The notes beneath the pieces were generated by a model. That model searched no databases. It was given only the letters and a program-made list of their open reading frames with translations, and was not told where the DNA came from. A DNA stretch of 33,023 bases from Hondaea fermentalgiana. Its lineage: Eukaryota > Sar > Bigyra > Thraustochytrida > Thraustochytriidae. The number at the start of each line of letters is the position of its first letter. Within the stretch, counting starts at the first letter, position 1. The position numbers and the translations under genes were made by a program. This document shows positions 1 to 10,377 of the stretch, one piece after another. The stretch is from NCBI GenBank assembly GCA_014084085.1, contig NPFB01000200.1:1-33023 (forward strand), given 5' to 3'.

Positions 1-135
1 GCGGGAGAGGGGTCGCGCCGTGCGCAGGATGGGCTCCCGGCGGGTCCCACGTGCCCAGCGCGAGACCGTGCGGTCTCTCGCTTTGCGTCCCGACCTTTCT
101 TGCCGCGCGAGTCGCACCCTTCGCGCCGCGCCGCG

Positions 136-171
136 CAGCGCAGAGCAGAGCAGGGCAGGGCAGAGCAGAGC
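136..171. repeat. Imperfect CAGAG/CAGGG pentamer repeat
   Basis: Units of CAGAG and CAGGG alternate over about 36 bases. The repeat is similar in length and unit size to the other pentamer arrays of this tract. Confidence 0.7.
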
Positions 172-406
172 CCAGCACCGCGGAGCAGGGCAGAGCTGCT
201 CTCCGCCGCGCTCGCCAGGAGCCCCTTCGCGCGCCCGCGTGGCGTCCCCGCGGCCTCGCGCAGCGGCTGCGCCAGGGGCGAGAACGAGGACTCGCCTCGC
301 CTCGCCTCGAGCCAACCCGATTTGGGCTGCGCCGGGCTCGCGTCTGCTCGTGCGCGCGGAGGCAGTCTGCTGCGCAAGGCCTCGCCTGGACTCGGCTCGG
401 CGCGTG

Positions 407-476
407 TCGTCTCGTCTCGTCTCGTCTCGCTCGCTCGCCAAGGCTGCCTTGGCTTGGCTTGGCTTGGTTTGGCTTG
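407..476. repeat. Adjacent (TCTCG)n, (GCTC)n and (TTGGC)n microsatellites
   Basis: A pentamer array of TCGTC type at 407-429 runs into GCTC tetramers and then, after about ten bases, into a TTGGC pentamer array at 449-475. Three different short units placed end to end are typical of this region. Confidence 0.8.
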
Positions 477-763
477 ACGTGACTTGTCTTGTCTTGTATG
501 TCTGGCACGTGCGAGATGGCCAAGACGCGCTCGCCGCGCCCTGGAGCGACTGCGCCCGGGGCTCTCGCGCTCGACGCCGCGCGCGCAGGAGCGACGCGGG
601 CGCGGCCCTGCCGAGCGCAGCCGCGCGCAGGCTGGGGCGGCGCCTCTCCCAGGCAGGCAGGCAGGCAGCCGGGCAGGCTGCGCGTACGCCGCCTGCGAAG
701 TTACGGCGCTTTAGCTTGCGCTTTTGCTTGCTTGTGCTCTCGCCGCGGCGGGCGACGATCGCT

Positions 764-801
764 GCTCTGCGCTGCTCTGCTCTGCTCTGCTCTGCTCTGC
801 G
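764..801. repeat. (CTCTG)n pentamer microsatellite
   Basis: About seven units of CTCTG/CGCTG are visible. A GAGC/GTGC-type tetramer run follows at about 846-884. Confidence 0.8.
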
Positions 802-1283
802 CTACGGTGCGCCGCGCTGCGCTGCGCTGCTCCGCACCTGCCGACGAGCGAGCGAGCGTGCGAGCGTGCGAGCGTGCGAGCGTGCACGCTTGTTTGCGTG
901 CTTGCAGGCACTGGCCGGGAAGGCGCGGAAGCGGGCTTGGGCTTGCTTGGGCTCTGGCGCAGCAGCGGCTCGCTCGCTAAAGCAGCCTAAACTAGGGGAC
1001 GCCAGACATCGGTTGCACGCTTGCATTGCAAGCAGCACGCAACGCAGGAGGGAAGGAGAAGGCGCGAGACGCACACGCAGGCAGGTCGCTTCGCCTGCCG
1101 CGCTGGGCGGCTTGGCTCGCCTCGTCCCTGCTGGCTGCTGCCGCCGCTAAGACAGACACGGAGGCGGCGCCTCTCTGCGGCCCCGCTCCACTCTGCGATC
1201 TTGGTGCGTACGCGGAAGAGGAGAAGGAGAGAGCGAGCGGGCGAGCGATTTCGAGGGCGCGAGCGAGGACCTTCGGGGCGCCC

Positions 1284-1314
1284 GCCTGCCTGCCTGCCTG
1301 CCTGCCTGCCTGCC
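1284..1314. repeat. (GCCT)n tetramer microsatellite
   Basis: There are more than seven uninterrupted GCCT units. The same unit in reverse complement (GGCA) appears at about 650-675 and again at 21,072-21,094. Confidence 0.9.
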
Positions 1315-2550
1315 ACGCGCTTCTGGCTGCAGCTTTTTCCCTTTCTCTCGTTGGCCGCTGCAGCGTCGAGATTGCCGCGGCGCTGCGACGGTGTCTTTCA
1401 CGCATTGCTTCCGTTCGAAACCTTCCTCCAAGGCACGGGCCCCACAGCCACCAGACCCCTGCGGAAGACCGCCGCCTCCCCAAAGCCCGCTGTAGGCGTC
1501 TTCCTCACCGCAGACCGCGACAACTGCGCCCCGCACCCCCCGCTGCGGGCCCCACCCAATCCGCGGGTCCCCGTCGGTGCATACCCAGTCGCCGCGCCCC
1601 CGCCTCGCGCCGCCTTTCCTCCCCCCAGTGACCTGCCCTTGCTGCTGCTTTCTTCCGCCTATCTGTGGGTGAAAAGTGCGGGAGCGGACCCAGCCGACTT
1701 CCGGCCCGATCGGGGCAGCTAGCTAGCTGTGGGGGGCTGCGTTCCGTCTTCTCACCGTGGCTGGAACCAGGGGAGGCGGCCGGCGCAATAGCAGACGAGT
1801 CGAGGCGGGGCGAGACGCGCCGAGACGCGAGGAGATCCGGCGCATCGAAAGGCAGGCGAATCGTTGCAGGCATGCATGTATCCAAGCAAGCATGTGAATG
1901 ATCGAACGGACGAATGAGCAAACGAACGAGCGTCGACAACAGAGACAAAGAGTTCAAGGATCCGTCGATGCCTTCTCGCCTGCGCTTGACGCCTCGTCGA
2001 TGCGCAGGGTGCTGGTCGAGCGGATCCTGTTTGCACAGCTGCACTGCGCGTTTCCGGGCTAAGTTTCGCTGGCACCAGGTCGCAGATGGCAGGAAAGCTC
2101 TCACGAAGGAACGAAGACCCAGCAAGCGGCCCGCGAGCCGGCCGGCCTTCTAATAGGCACCCCCGCGAAGAACCAGCAGCATAGCTCGCTCGCTAGCCAC
2201 CCATCCAGCCGGACAGCCCACCAATCGCAACGCTCAATCGTGTGTCGCCTTGACTCGCTTGCCCAAGATTGCCTTGCTTCACCACAACGCCACACGACGC
2301 CATGCCGGGCCGTGCCGAGCCATGGTTTCGCGATGACATTTTCTCTCGTCTTCTTCATCTTGCGTCGCACCATGGTTGTGCAGGTTCCTGGTGAGTTTCG
2401 CCCGGAGCCGAGCGGGCCCGCGAACTTTGAGATGCGCGACGGAGATCGCCCTTCGCGAGCCTCCGCGCGACGATAAAAGTGGCAGCTCGCTCGGTTAGCC
2501 TCGGCCGCTCGAGGCTTGCCCGGACTTCCCACGCTTTGGACGCCGCATCC

Positions 2551-2575
2551 GGGGGGGGGAGGGGGGTGGGGGGGG
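2551..2575 (+). other. Long G-run with quadruplex potential
   Basis: Nine G, an A, six G, a T and eight G stand in a row. Runs of this length on one strand can fold into a G-quadruplex. Nothing around it marks a gene, so any role is unknown. Confidence 0.6.
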
Positions 2576-2703
2576 TCTACACGCCCATGCCAGGCAAAGC
2601 AGCACGAAGCAAGACTCAAGTCACGGCGCGGAGAAAACGCATCGCAGAGCGAGAGAGCGAGTGAGCGTTCCACGTGCTGCACTCATCAATCATCCTCGCA
2701 CTT

Positions 2704-2725
2704 GGATGGATGGATGGATGGATGG
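2704..2725. repeat. (GGAT)n tetramer microsatellite
   Basis: Five GGAT units are followed by GAAT variants. The same family returns on a larger scale at 8,858-9,110. Confidence 0.8.
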
Positions 2726-3057
2726 GTGAATGAATAGACATACCGTATCCGATCCGTGCACCAATCCAACCCAGCCAAATCGAGCCCAAGCTGGACCTCG
2801 GTCTTTGTTCCAGCTTGCCTTGCACGCATTTTTCCCTCCGCCATTCTCCACCGTGATCACCATCCATCCGTGCGGCCGACCGAGCGACCGAGGCCATCCT
2901 TCTCATGTCCTTGCTGCTCTGCACCCGTGGCGTGGCACGACGCCGTTACACACACGCGCGCATGCAAGGCGCTGGCGACCTACCTGGCTTGGCTTGGGCT
3001 CGCGAGCTTCTTCGTCGCCTAGGCCCTGTGTCTGCCTATGAGAATGAACCCCGCGAT

Positions 3058-3084
3058 GATCGCTCGCTCGCTCGCTCGCTCGCT
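3058..3084. repeat. (CGCT)n tetramer microsatellite
   Basis: Six perfect units of CGCT/GCTC stand next to GATC-type sequence. Confidence 0.85.
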
Positions 3085-4202
3085 TTCCGCCCGAGGATGC
3101 TGCTGCTGCATGCACGCGAGCACGGGGTACACGCTCGCCGTCCTCGCCAGGGTCCCCCAGCGGGGGAGTCGCACGAGCGGCCAGGGCTGACAGGCAGCGC
3201 GACGCCTTGCAGTGCAGCGCAGCGCATAAGCTCACCTCGGGTTCGAACGCGAGAGTCCTCGGCGTCTTCCTCCTTCGCGCGCTCGCGCAGCTCCTCTTGC
3301 AGCTGCTCTCGTGCGAGCGCGCGAGTAAAGCGTTGCTGGCGCGCTTGCGTGCGGTGCCGGTGCGTGTGTGCGCGCGTTGATGCGTGGCTGCGAGCGCGGC
3401 TCGGCGTGCGTGTGCGAGACGGAGTTCCAAGAGCTCGACGCCTCCGGTAGGAAGCCCAAGCAGGCAAGCAAGCAAGCAGGCAAGCAGTCAATCAAACCGC
3501 CGCCCTTTTGCTAGCTTGCGTGCGTGCCCAGAGTCTGCGCAACGCAACGCGACGGAGAGGAACGGATTCTCTGCCACTTGCAACTGCGAGGAAAGGCCGT
3601 GAAGCTCTGTGCGGAGAGGGCCTCGGGCCTCGAATGAACAAATGATTGAGTGCGGTGAACGGGTGGAAGATGACGATGACGACGACGACAAGACGGTCCG
3701 TCCATTCGATTGTTCACATGCATTCCTTCATCCGTGCATCCACGCATCTCCGCCGCCTCCTGCACCCTTCCGTCCATCCGTTCATGCGTGGCCCGGTTGC
3801 ACATGCGCTGGCTCGCTGGCTCGTTCGTTATCCATCAACCGCTGCTGGTGCTGCACCACCACACCCAGGAAGGAAAGGCGTGCGAGGCTTGGAAAGGCGA
3901 AAAGCATGCATGGAAGCGGCGCAAGTGCGCCACATGCTGGCGAAGCATCTCGAGGCCTGAAATTGAACTCGTTCCGGAGCCAAGGGCTCGCGCGTCCTCC
4001 GTCTTCGCGTTACCGTTCCTCTTTCTCCCCCGCCGTCTGCGCTCGTACACCTACCTCACCTCCGTTTCTCCACCCGCGCTCCATGCGCGCACGACGCTTC
4101 CCACTCTCGCTCCCACTCATCGCCGCCCACCCTTGTCCTCCTCCTTGCTCATGCGCGATAAAAACATGCATATCGATGCCCGCATGCACGCTGTTCTAAC
4201 TC

Positions 4203-4238
4203 TTTGCTGCTTTTGCTGCTTTTGCTGCTTTTGCTGCT
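4203..4238. repeat. Nonamer repeat TTTTGCTGC, four copies
   Basis: Four near-perfect 9-bp units stand in a row, immediately followed (after about 25 bases) by the CTTGT pentamer array. Confidence 0.85.
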
Positions 4239-4261
4239 CTTCGAGAGCGCGATTAACTTAC

Positions 4262-4315
4262 CTTGCTTGTCTTGTCTTGTCTTGTCTTGTCTTGTCTTGC
4301 CTTATCTTGTCTTGA
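4262..4315. repeat. (CTTGT)n pentamer microsatellite
   Basis: About ten pentamer units are present, the last few degenerating to CTTGC, CTTAT and CTTGA. It is one of the longest pentamer arrays in the window. Confidence 0.9.
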
Positions 4316-4820
4316 CCTGGCCTGGCCGCTGTCGAAAGGTCGCGCGCCACGGTTTTCTTTGTCCTCAAGCGAGTCCTCTTCGCCGGCGTCGTTGGCGCGC
4401 TGCGTGAACAGCGACGAGGGCTGCGCAATCGCTCGCTCTCGGCGCTGCCCTGGGACTGTCCGCCGGACTGCCTGCCTGTCAGCACGGCGGGCGGGCAAGC
4501 GAGCTCGAGCTCCTGCTCAAGCGCGAGCCCGCGACGCGCGCGAGGCGGTTCTGCCGTCGCGAGGCGAACAGATCAGATCGAAGTAGATCGAAATGGACCA
4601 GATCACGTTTGATCAAATCTGACGCGCCCCGTTCGATGCCCGTCGCGACGGGCGCCAGGAAACCAGGAAACGAGACCCTTCTGCCGCCTGCCTGCCCTTG
4701 TGCCCGCCAGCCCGAGGATACGCCAGCGCGCGGCCTCAACTTGCGCCACGCAGACGCTGCTGGCTCGCCCGCCTCCTGCGTGCGGGGCCTCCTCGCGCGC
4801 GGCCAGGAGCCCTTCGTCTC

Positions 4821-4843
4821 CTTGCTTTGCTTTGCTTTGCTTT
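4821..4843. repeat. (CTTTG)n pentamer microsatellite
   Basis: Four units of CTTTG differ by one base from the CTTGT and CTTGG units of neighbouring arrays. Confidence 0.75.
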
Positions 4844-4954
4844 CTGATCGCCTCGCCTCGGCCTCGATGCCTGGCCCAGCGAGCGAGCGAGCGAGGTTTC
4901 CGCGCGCGGCTCGAGGCGGCAGCGCGAGCTCGATTTGGCTGGCGCAGGCGAGCT

Positions 4955-4993
4955 TGCACGCACGCACGCACGCACGCACGCTCGCAAGCAAGC
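4955..4993. repeat. (GCAC)n then (GCAA)n tetramers
   Basis: Six or more GCAC units pass directly into CAAG units, showing a change of unit by single-base substitution. Confidence 0.85.
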
Positions 4994-5252
4994 AAGCGCG
5001 CAGGCAGGCGCGCAAGCACGAGCGGGAGAAGGAAAGGAGGGAAAGAATGAAAGGAAAAAGAAAAATAGGGAAGGGCAGAACCGACTCGCCGGCACGTGCA
5101 CGGCCAGCCAGCCAGCCAGCCAGAGTCTGCCGCTTCTGCGCCGCTGCACCGCGCGCTTTGTGAGACGTGCCTCTCGCCACGCTGGCTTACGCAGAAAGGG
5201 TGACGAGTGATGGACAAAATGAATGAATGAAAGAATGCACGCTCGAGCGAGT

Positions 5253-5289
5253 GATCAATCGATTGATCAATCGATTGATCGATCGATGG
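5253..5289. repeat. Tandem palindromes of GATCAATC/GATTGATC type
   Basis: The 14-bp palindrome ATCAATCGATTGAT occurs twice in overlapping tandem and ends in GATCGATCGAT. Such stacked palindromes can extrude as a cruciform. Confidence 0.8.
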
Positions 5290-5398
5290 GGGGAATGAGC
5301 TTTGAATCGATCGATCTCGGTCCAAGAAGCGCTGGGATTGGCTCGAGGGTCGGGCTTAGACTTGGCCTTGGTCTCGGCTGGGTGCGCTGGAAGCCAGG

Positions 5399-5423
5399 CA
5401 AGGGAAGGGAAGGGAAGGGAAGG
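5399..5423. repeat. (GGGAA)n pentamer microsatellite
   Basis: Five AAGGG units are present; a shorter array of the same unit recurs at about 5,927-5,945. Confidence 0.8.
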
Positions 5424-5672
5424 ACGGCTCGCCCAAGCGGCAGGCAAGCAAGCAGGCAATCGCTCGCTCGCTCGCCCAGGCGCCTGCCGAAGCTGTTGCA
5501 GGCGTTCCTCTTATTCTCTCCAATCTGGGACTGGCCACCTCCGTGCCGATCCGCGCCTCGCCAGCCAGCCGGCCTCCTTCTCGGCCGTGTCCGGGGCGGA
5601 GCGGAGCCCGCTGCCGCTGCGCGCCCTCCGAGGCCGCGCAGCTCCACGCGAACGCACGCACGCTCGCACGCT

Positions 5673-5732
5673 GCGATGCCGCGATGGACGCCGCGATGGA
5701 CGCCGCGATGGATGCCGCGATGGGTGCCGCGC
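5673..5732. repeat. 12-bp minisatellite, about five copies
   Basis: The unit GCCGCGATGGAC is repeated with a few substitutions. The period keeps a reading frame open (repeating Met-Asp-Ala-Ala), but nothing supports translation. Confidence 0.85.
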
Positions 5733-6220
5733 GGGCCTGCCTCGGTTGGCTGTTTGTCGGGCGCCGCGTCGCTCTTCTCGCGGCGCCGTTCTACACCGCG
5801 CAACCAAGTCGAGGCGATCGAGTCTGCTGCGCCAGCTGCGGGGCGCTGCGGGGCCCGTGGAGTCGGATCGGGGCGAGTCAGAGGAGTCGGGTCAGAGGTG
5901 TCGCGTCGAGTCGAGTCGATGCGAAGGAGGGAAGGGAAGGGAAGGATTGAAGAAGTGCTCCGCCGAAGTTGAATAGGGTGATTGATTGCTTGGGTCTTTT
6001 TGCTTGGGTGCTTTTGCTTGACGTGAATGCGTGCTCTGCTTTGCTCTGCTCGCGCCGTGGCGCTGCCTGCTTGCTGACTAAACCTCAGGTGCGCGGCGGT
6101 GTGTGTTGAGAAGTGGCGCACCGACCGCGCTGCGTGCACTGACTGCACGCGGCACCGCTGCACTTCAAACTTTTCGACCTTCGCCAGCGAGCCCTCGTTG
6201 CGGTTTGGTCCGAGTGGCTC

Positions 6221-6264
6221 TGGCTTGGCTTGGCTTGGCTTGGCTTGGCTTGGCTTGGCTTGGA
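6221..6264. repeat. (TGGCT)n pentamer microsatellite
   Basis: Eight to nine perfect units make this the longest copy of the TTGGC family also seen at 449-475. Confidence 0.95.
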
Positions 6265-6327
6265 TGGAGTTTGGTTGGCTGATTCTCTTGGCTTCGATGC
6301 AGATCAAGGGATGAACGTCTCCGCTGC

Positions 6328-6373
6328 CGCACGTACGTACGCACGTCGCACGTCGCACGTACGTACGTCACGT
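6328..6373. repeat. ACGT-rich palindromic cluster
   Basis: Repeated CGTACGTACG and CACGTCG units form several self-complementary stretches over about 45 bases. Confidence 0.7.
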
Positions 6374-6423
6374 CTAGAGATGAGACGCTGAGCAAAAGAA
6401 AGAAAATCTCTCACTGTCAATGG

Positions 6424-6425
6424 CG

Positions 6426-6462
<37 letters not shown>

Positions 6463-6480
6463 GCAAGCCAGCCAGCCAGC
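6424..6480. repeat. (AAGC)n then (CAGC)n tetramers
   Basis: About nine perfect AAGC units are followed by CCAG units. The AAGC unit also occurs at 3,460-3,485, 4,985 and 17,400. Confidence 0.95.
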
Positions 6481-7745
6481 GAGACCTCTCGGGCGGCGCC
6501 GAGCAGGTCTCGAGAGATAAAGGAACAAAGAGGATCCAGGGTGAGAGCAGCCCAAGCGTCCCTGCGGATGCTGGCGTCGTGGCCTTCCCTGGGTGGGGGG
6601 CCGGGATCTCTGCCTTGTTTGGACGTTTCTTTTTTTCTTTGTCTGTTTGTTTGCTCGCTCGCCGCCGGCCAGCGACCAGCAGAGTGTGAGCTCGTGCTTG
6701 CTTGCCGTTGCCTGGAGTGCAGCTGCTTCCTTCCCTGCTTGCTTTCAGCGGTGATTCTGCTTTCTCGCTTGGTCCGAGGTAAGGATTGGGTCCGGCTGCG
6801 TTACTGGCTGGCAGGGTCTCTGCAGCTGCAGCTGCAGCTTGCTCTTTCGCTCGCTCGTTGGCTGGGAGCTTTCGCCTTCTACCCTTGCATGCATGCGCTT
6901 TGGTCGCGAGACTTTGACCAGGTCTTGATCGAGTTTTCCGCGGCAGCGGCTTTCTCGGCTGTAGCTGCTTGTATGCCTGCAACAGCTGATCAACTGCGTG
7001 GAACGCCTCCCGGCACCTCCCCAAGTCGACAGAGCTCGCGCTCTTTCTCTGTTTCTTTCCTCATTCTTGCAAGGTCACGCGAGGAGAGACTCTCGACGTC
7101 TCTCTTCTGGTCGCGTGCCCCGTCTCGCTCGTCGACAGCAGTGCAGCGTCCACGGAACCCGGCACCAGCAGAGGCACCGCCACCAATCAGGCCCGCCGGG
7201 AATGGCGCACGCGGCAGGCAGTGCTTGGCGATCAATCGCTAGGTGCAAACGAAGGAGGCCAGGCTTGTCGACACCTGGACGGAGGCCACGTACCCGCCTG
7301 GCGCAGCGGAGTGCGCAGCGCAGCGCGGGTCGCGGGGCAGGGAGGCAACTATATTGCGCAACAGTCGCTGACCAAGCCAGCCGCCCTGACTGGGGACACA
7401 CGCAGGCCAAGGCGAGAGAGCAGGAGCCTGCGTCGTCGAGAGTGGCCGAGGAAACGTGGAAAAAGAAAGGAAAAAAGAAAGAATAGAAGAATGAATGAAT
7501 AAAGAAAAGAGGGCGGCACCTTTCGCACCGAGGTCGCTGCGCTCACTGCGCTCGCTCACTGCGCTGACCGCGAACGCCCAAGCGAGCGAGGCCACGCGAC
7601 GCCGAGCGCACCGCCTGGAAAAGCGCCGCAGTTTCTTTTCTTAAGCCCTTCCTCGCTCGACGCGCCCGGATGAGCGCTTTTCTTCTTCTTTTCGCGCTCC
7701 TCTTTGGCTGCGCGCAGTTTTGAACTCCTGCTGTTTGCATTGGAC

Positions 7746-7815
7746 CCTTGGAAGAAACAGAGACAAAAAAATGAGCGATTGAGGGAAAACAAAAACAAAA
7801 AATAGTTTTCCAAGG
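7746..7815. repeat. Inverted repeat flanking an A-rich loop
   Basis: CCTTGGAA at 7,746-7,753 is matched by its exact reverse complement at 7,808-7,815, with further pairing inside (GTTTT against AAAC with a bulge). The sequence between is strongly A-rich, in contrast to the GC-rich surroundings. Confidence 0.6.
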
Positions 7816-8359
7816 TTGGATGAAAGAAAGAAATTCATAAAAAAAGAAACATTAAAGAATCATTGCTGGGGAAAGTCTGGTCTCGGATAGGCCGCCACAG
7901 CCGCTGCCGCTCGATGGCTGGCTCACTGACTCATCGCCTGACGGGCTAGCCTAGCGCTTGCGGCAGATGAACAAGAGGATGTATGTACACTTGTTGAGCA
8001 GAAGAATTGAACGGATGCAGGCGAGAAAGAAACAGCGAAACCTATGAGAAAAGTCCATGACTAACAGTAAATACAAACAAATGCAGACTTGCCACGCGCC
8101 GCGCCTTGGATCGGCTCGAAGCGATGCTGTCGACCGCCCTTGCCTGCTCGTTGCCGCTTGCTTGCTTTTCTGTTCCCCCGTCGACTCCCGGGCCTTCCTG
8201 CGCAGGGAGGCGGTCGTTCGACCCGTCCACGCTCCCAGACCTCACGCCTGACACTCGCCTGGTATCTATAGCGTGCCGGGGTGGCCGCGCCGGCGTCAAG
8301 CACCCATGCCATGCACAGACTGCCCGCCCGACAGCACTGAGGCTTGGCCACCTGCGTCA

Positions 8360-8390
<31 letters not shown>

Positions 8391-8402
8391 GGAGAGAGAG
8401 AG
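8360..8402. repeat. (CG)n followed by (GA)n
   Basis: A short alternating CG run passes into about 15 GA units with one G interruption. Confidence 0.9.
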
Positions 8403-8771
8403 CGTGCGGCGCCCCGTGAATTCAGCGGCAAACATGGTCGACATGGCCCACAGCGCAGCCCGTGCGTTGGCTTTTGGTCCCTCCGGCGCCAGGTGTGGGC
8501 ATGGTCACTCGGCCCGGCAGCTTTTCTCCGTTCCATCTGCGAGAGAAGGTAAGAAGAAGGTCAGCTGCGGGGCTGGCCGCGCGCGGCGGAGTGACCGCTG
8601 GCTGTGGTGGCTGGTGTGGCTTCTTGCTTTTGATCGAAGCGCGTCCTTGCGATTCAATTCCTGCGCTTTGCCTGTCGCAGGCGAGTTCGCGCCTTGCCCT
8701 TCCTGGGCCGCGAGGCGAGGCGGTCCAGGCGCGGAGCCTCCCGAGGGCGCGTCGAGCGGGCTGGCGTGGAT

Positions 8772-8792
8772 GCATCGCATCGCATCGCATCG
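8772..8792. repeat. (GCATC)n pentamer microsatellite
   Basis: Four units are present; the same pentamer occurs at 32,397-32,416, near the opposite end of the window. Confidence 0.8.
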
Positions 8793-8857
8793 CCCAACTG
8801 CGTCGCCAGGCCCGGCTTCTGAGGTTAGGCGGCTCGAGAGTCGCGCACAGGCTGGCT

Positions 8858-9110
8858 CGTTGGATGAATGGATGAATGGGTGGCCAAGGGTCAGGCCATG
8901 ACGGCTGGGGTCTGGATGGATGGAAGGATGGATGGATGGCAGGGAGGGAGGGAAGGAATGAAAGGAGAGGATTCCTGGAAGCAGCTGCAGCAGAAGAACT
9001 TGAAGGATGAGTTGGTGGAAGGGCAAAGGAAAAGAGGAATGGGGTGAAAGGAAGGATGAAAAGGAAGGATGGATGGAAGGAAGGACAAAAGAACGGATGA
9101 GCAAGAGAAT
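8858..9110. repeat. Purine-rich GGAT/GGAA/GAAT degenerate repeat stretch
   Basis: Roughly 250 bases are built from GGAT, GGAA, GGGA and GAAT units, leaving one strand nearly free of C except for a short break. It looks like an old, diverged tetramer array. Confidence 0.7.
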
Positions 9111-10305
9111 GAAGGGCGAATTGCGGCGCAACCAGATGCGATAGGGCTAGAGGTCACGAAATTTTATCAAAGCTCTTCCAACTCCTTTTGCCATCACTGT
9201 GTGCATTAGCCATCAACCAGCAGCAGCAGCTGCAGCTGCTGCGGCCTGCCTGACTTTGCTGTGCATTTTACATACCACCTTGAAGGTCTCCTTTCTTTCA
9301 CACCAAGGCCATTGCGTAGCACGCCGTATAGCGTCGTGCGTGCGTGCTAGCATCACCGGCTTTGAGAAGAAAAAAATAGCGCAAGCGCGAGCGTTTGCGA
9401 GAAACGCGAGCGAAGCGAAACCTCGCGGCGCGTCCCCATACAAGCCTGCTCCGCGAACGAACTTCATGCGCCTGTTGAGCTGTTTCTCTGCGCGCGTGCA
9501 TACATGCATGCATGCACGCTCGATCGCAGGCAGAGCCTACCGACAGCCTCACTCACATCAGCCCAAGTGGCCAGTTTTGCGCGAGGCCAAACAACGAACG
9601 TGTGTTCTTCCTCACAAACGCCCGGTCCTGCTTGCTTCCTTCGCGCACCTCGCCTGCGTCCATTCCCGGACCCGTGACCGAGTCCGGGACCGCGAACGGG
9701 GCGCGCGTGCGGCGTATCCGACGGCGTCGCGGGGGCAAGCGATGCATTCTGAAAGCTAGGCGCGCAGCGATGAAGCCGCCCGGCGCGGCTTCTGGTCCCG
9801 ACCTCCGATCCGACCAGCTGCAGGGCGCGCACGACCGCTCCGCCCGCAGTGCGGGGTTATGTTTTAAGGTGTGGGCTGTGTCGCTATACCACAGTGAGGG
9901 ATGGGGGGAAAGGCTGAATAGGTTGATGCTGAGAGGAGAGAGACTGACGAGGTTGTCCACATCATGCTTTCCTTCTGATGCTGCGCGGCTGTAGCTTGCG
10001 GGCGTCCCAAGGCGGCCTGCGAGTGATCCGCGCCTGACTGAATTCCGGAGTTTTGCTTCCTCCTTTGGCGATTGAATTAATGAATGGTACGCGCACGGAC
10101 GATCGATCGAACGAACGAAGGATTGGATGCAAGCAATTGGACGATCGAATGATTGAACGAAGAAATAGACCGACCGCTGGTATGATCTGATGTGATCTGA
10201 CTCACTCCTGAAAATGTTCTCGCATCAGCCAGAAGCGGCCGGCTGCTCGGTCGAGAAGACTTTAAGACCAGATCAGCCTGCCAGGCAGCCAGCCAGCAAG
10301 TCAGC

Positions 10306-10377
10306 CAGTTCGTCAGCTAGTTCGTCAGCCGGTTCATCGGCCAGTTCGTCGGCCAGTTCGTCGGCCAGTCAGTCAGC
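10306..10377. repeat. 12-bp minisatellite, six copies
   Basis: Six consecutive units of the type CAGTTCGTCGGC are visible, each with one or two substitutions. It is flanked by CCAG tetramers on both sides, from which it may have grown. Confidence 0.9.

Larger units (their letters stand above)
1..5200. other. Gene-poor, very GC-rich, microsatellite-rich tract (first part)
   Basis: I see no supportable gene here. The tract is dominated by GC and by short tandem repeats of 4-6 bp units, listed separately where they are clean. Long open frames exist on both strands, but they translate to arginine/alanine/serine/leucine-rich low-complexity protein, overlap each other in several frames, and contain no recognisable domain. 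This is what stop-poor GC-rich non-coding DNA gives. No tRNA, rRNA or transposase similarity was seen. It could be intergenic, subtelomeric or another structural region; the sequence does not decide. Confidence 0.6.
5201..8060. other. Gene-poor microsatellite tract with an A-rich island (second part)
   Basis: No gene could be supported. The tract continues the GC-rich, repeat-rich pattern to about 7,640. From about 7,680 to 7,870 it contains an A-rich island with an 8-bp inverted repeat, described separately. Open frames such as the 363-codon minus-strand one at 5,267-6,358 are low complexity, run through the microsatellites and are not credible proteins. Confidence 0.55.

Noticed and set aside
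20..1150. A 376-codon open frame on the plus strand, with several overlapping frames on both strands
   Set aside because: The translation is Arg/Ala/Ser low complexity, passes through microsatellites, and overlaps equally long frames in other phases. This is expected for stop-poor GC-rich DNA.
3240..3250. A tRNA B-box-like sequence GGTTCGAACGC
   Set aside because: No A-box, acceptor stem or anticodon arm could be built around it. The same holds for GGTTCGAAATCC at about 12,353.
5267..6358. A 363-codon open frame on the minus strand
   Set aside because: It translates simple repeats (for example repeated His-Arg-Gly and Lys-Pro-Ser-Gln-Ala blocks) and has no domain.
7927..7933. TGACTCA, a classical AP-1/bZIP site
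   Set aside because: A single 7-bp match in 33 kb is expected by chance. It is far from any gene, and the local bZIP has an atypical basic region.
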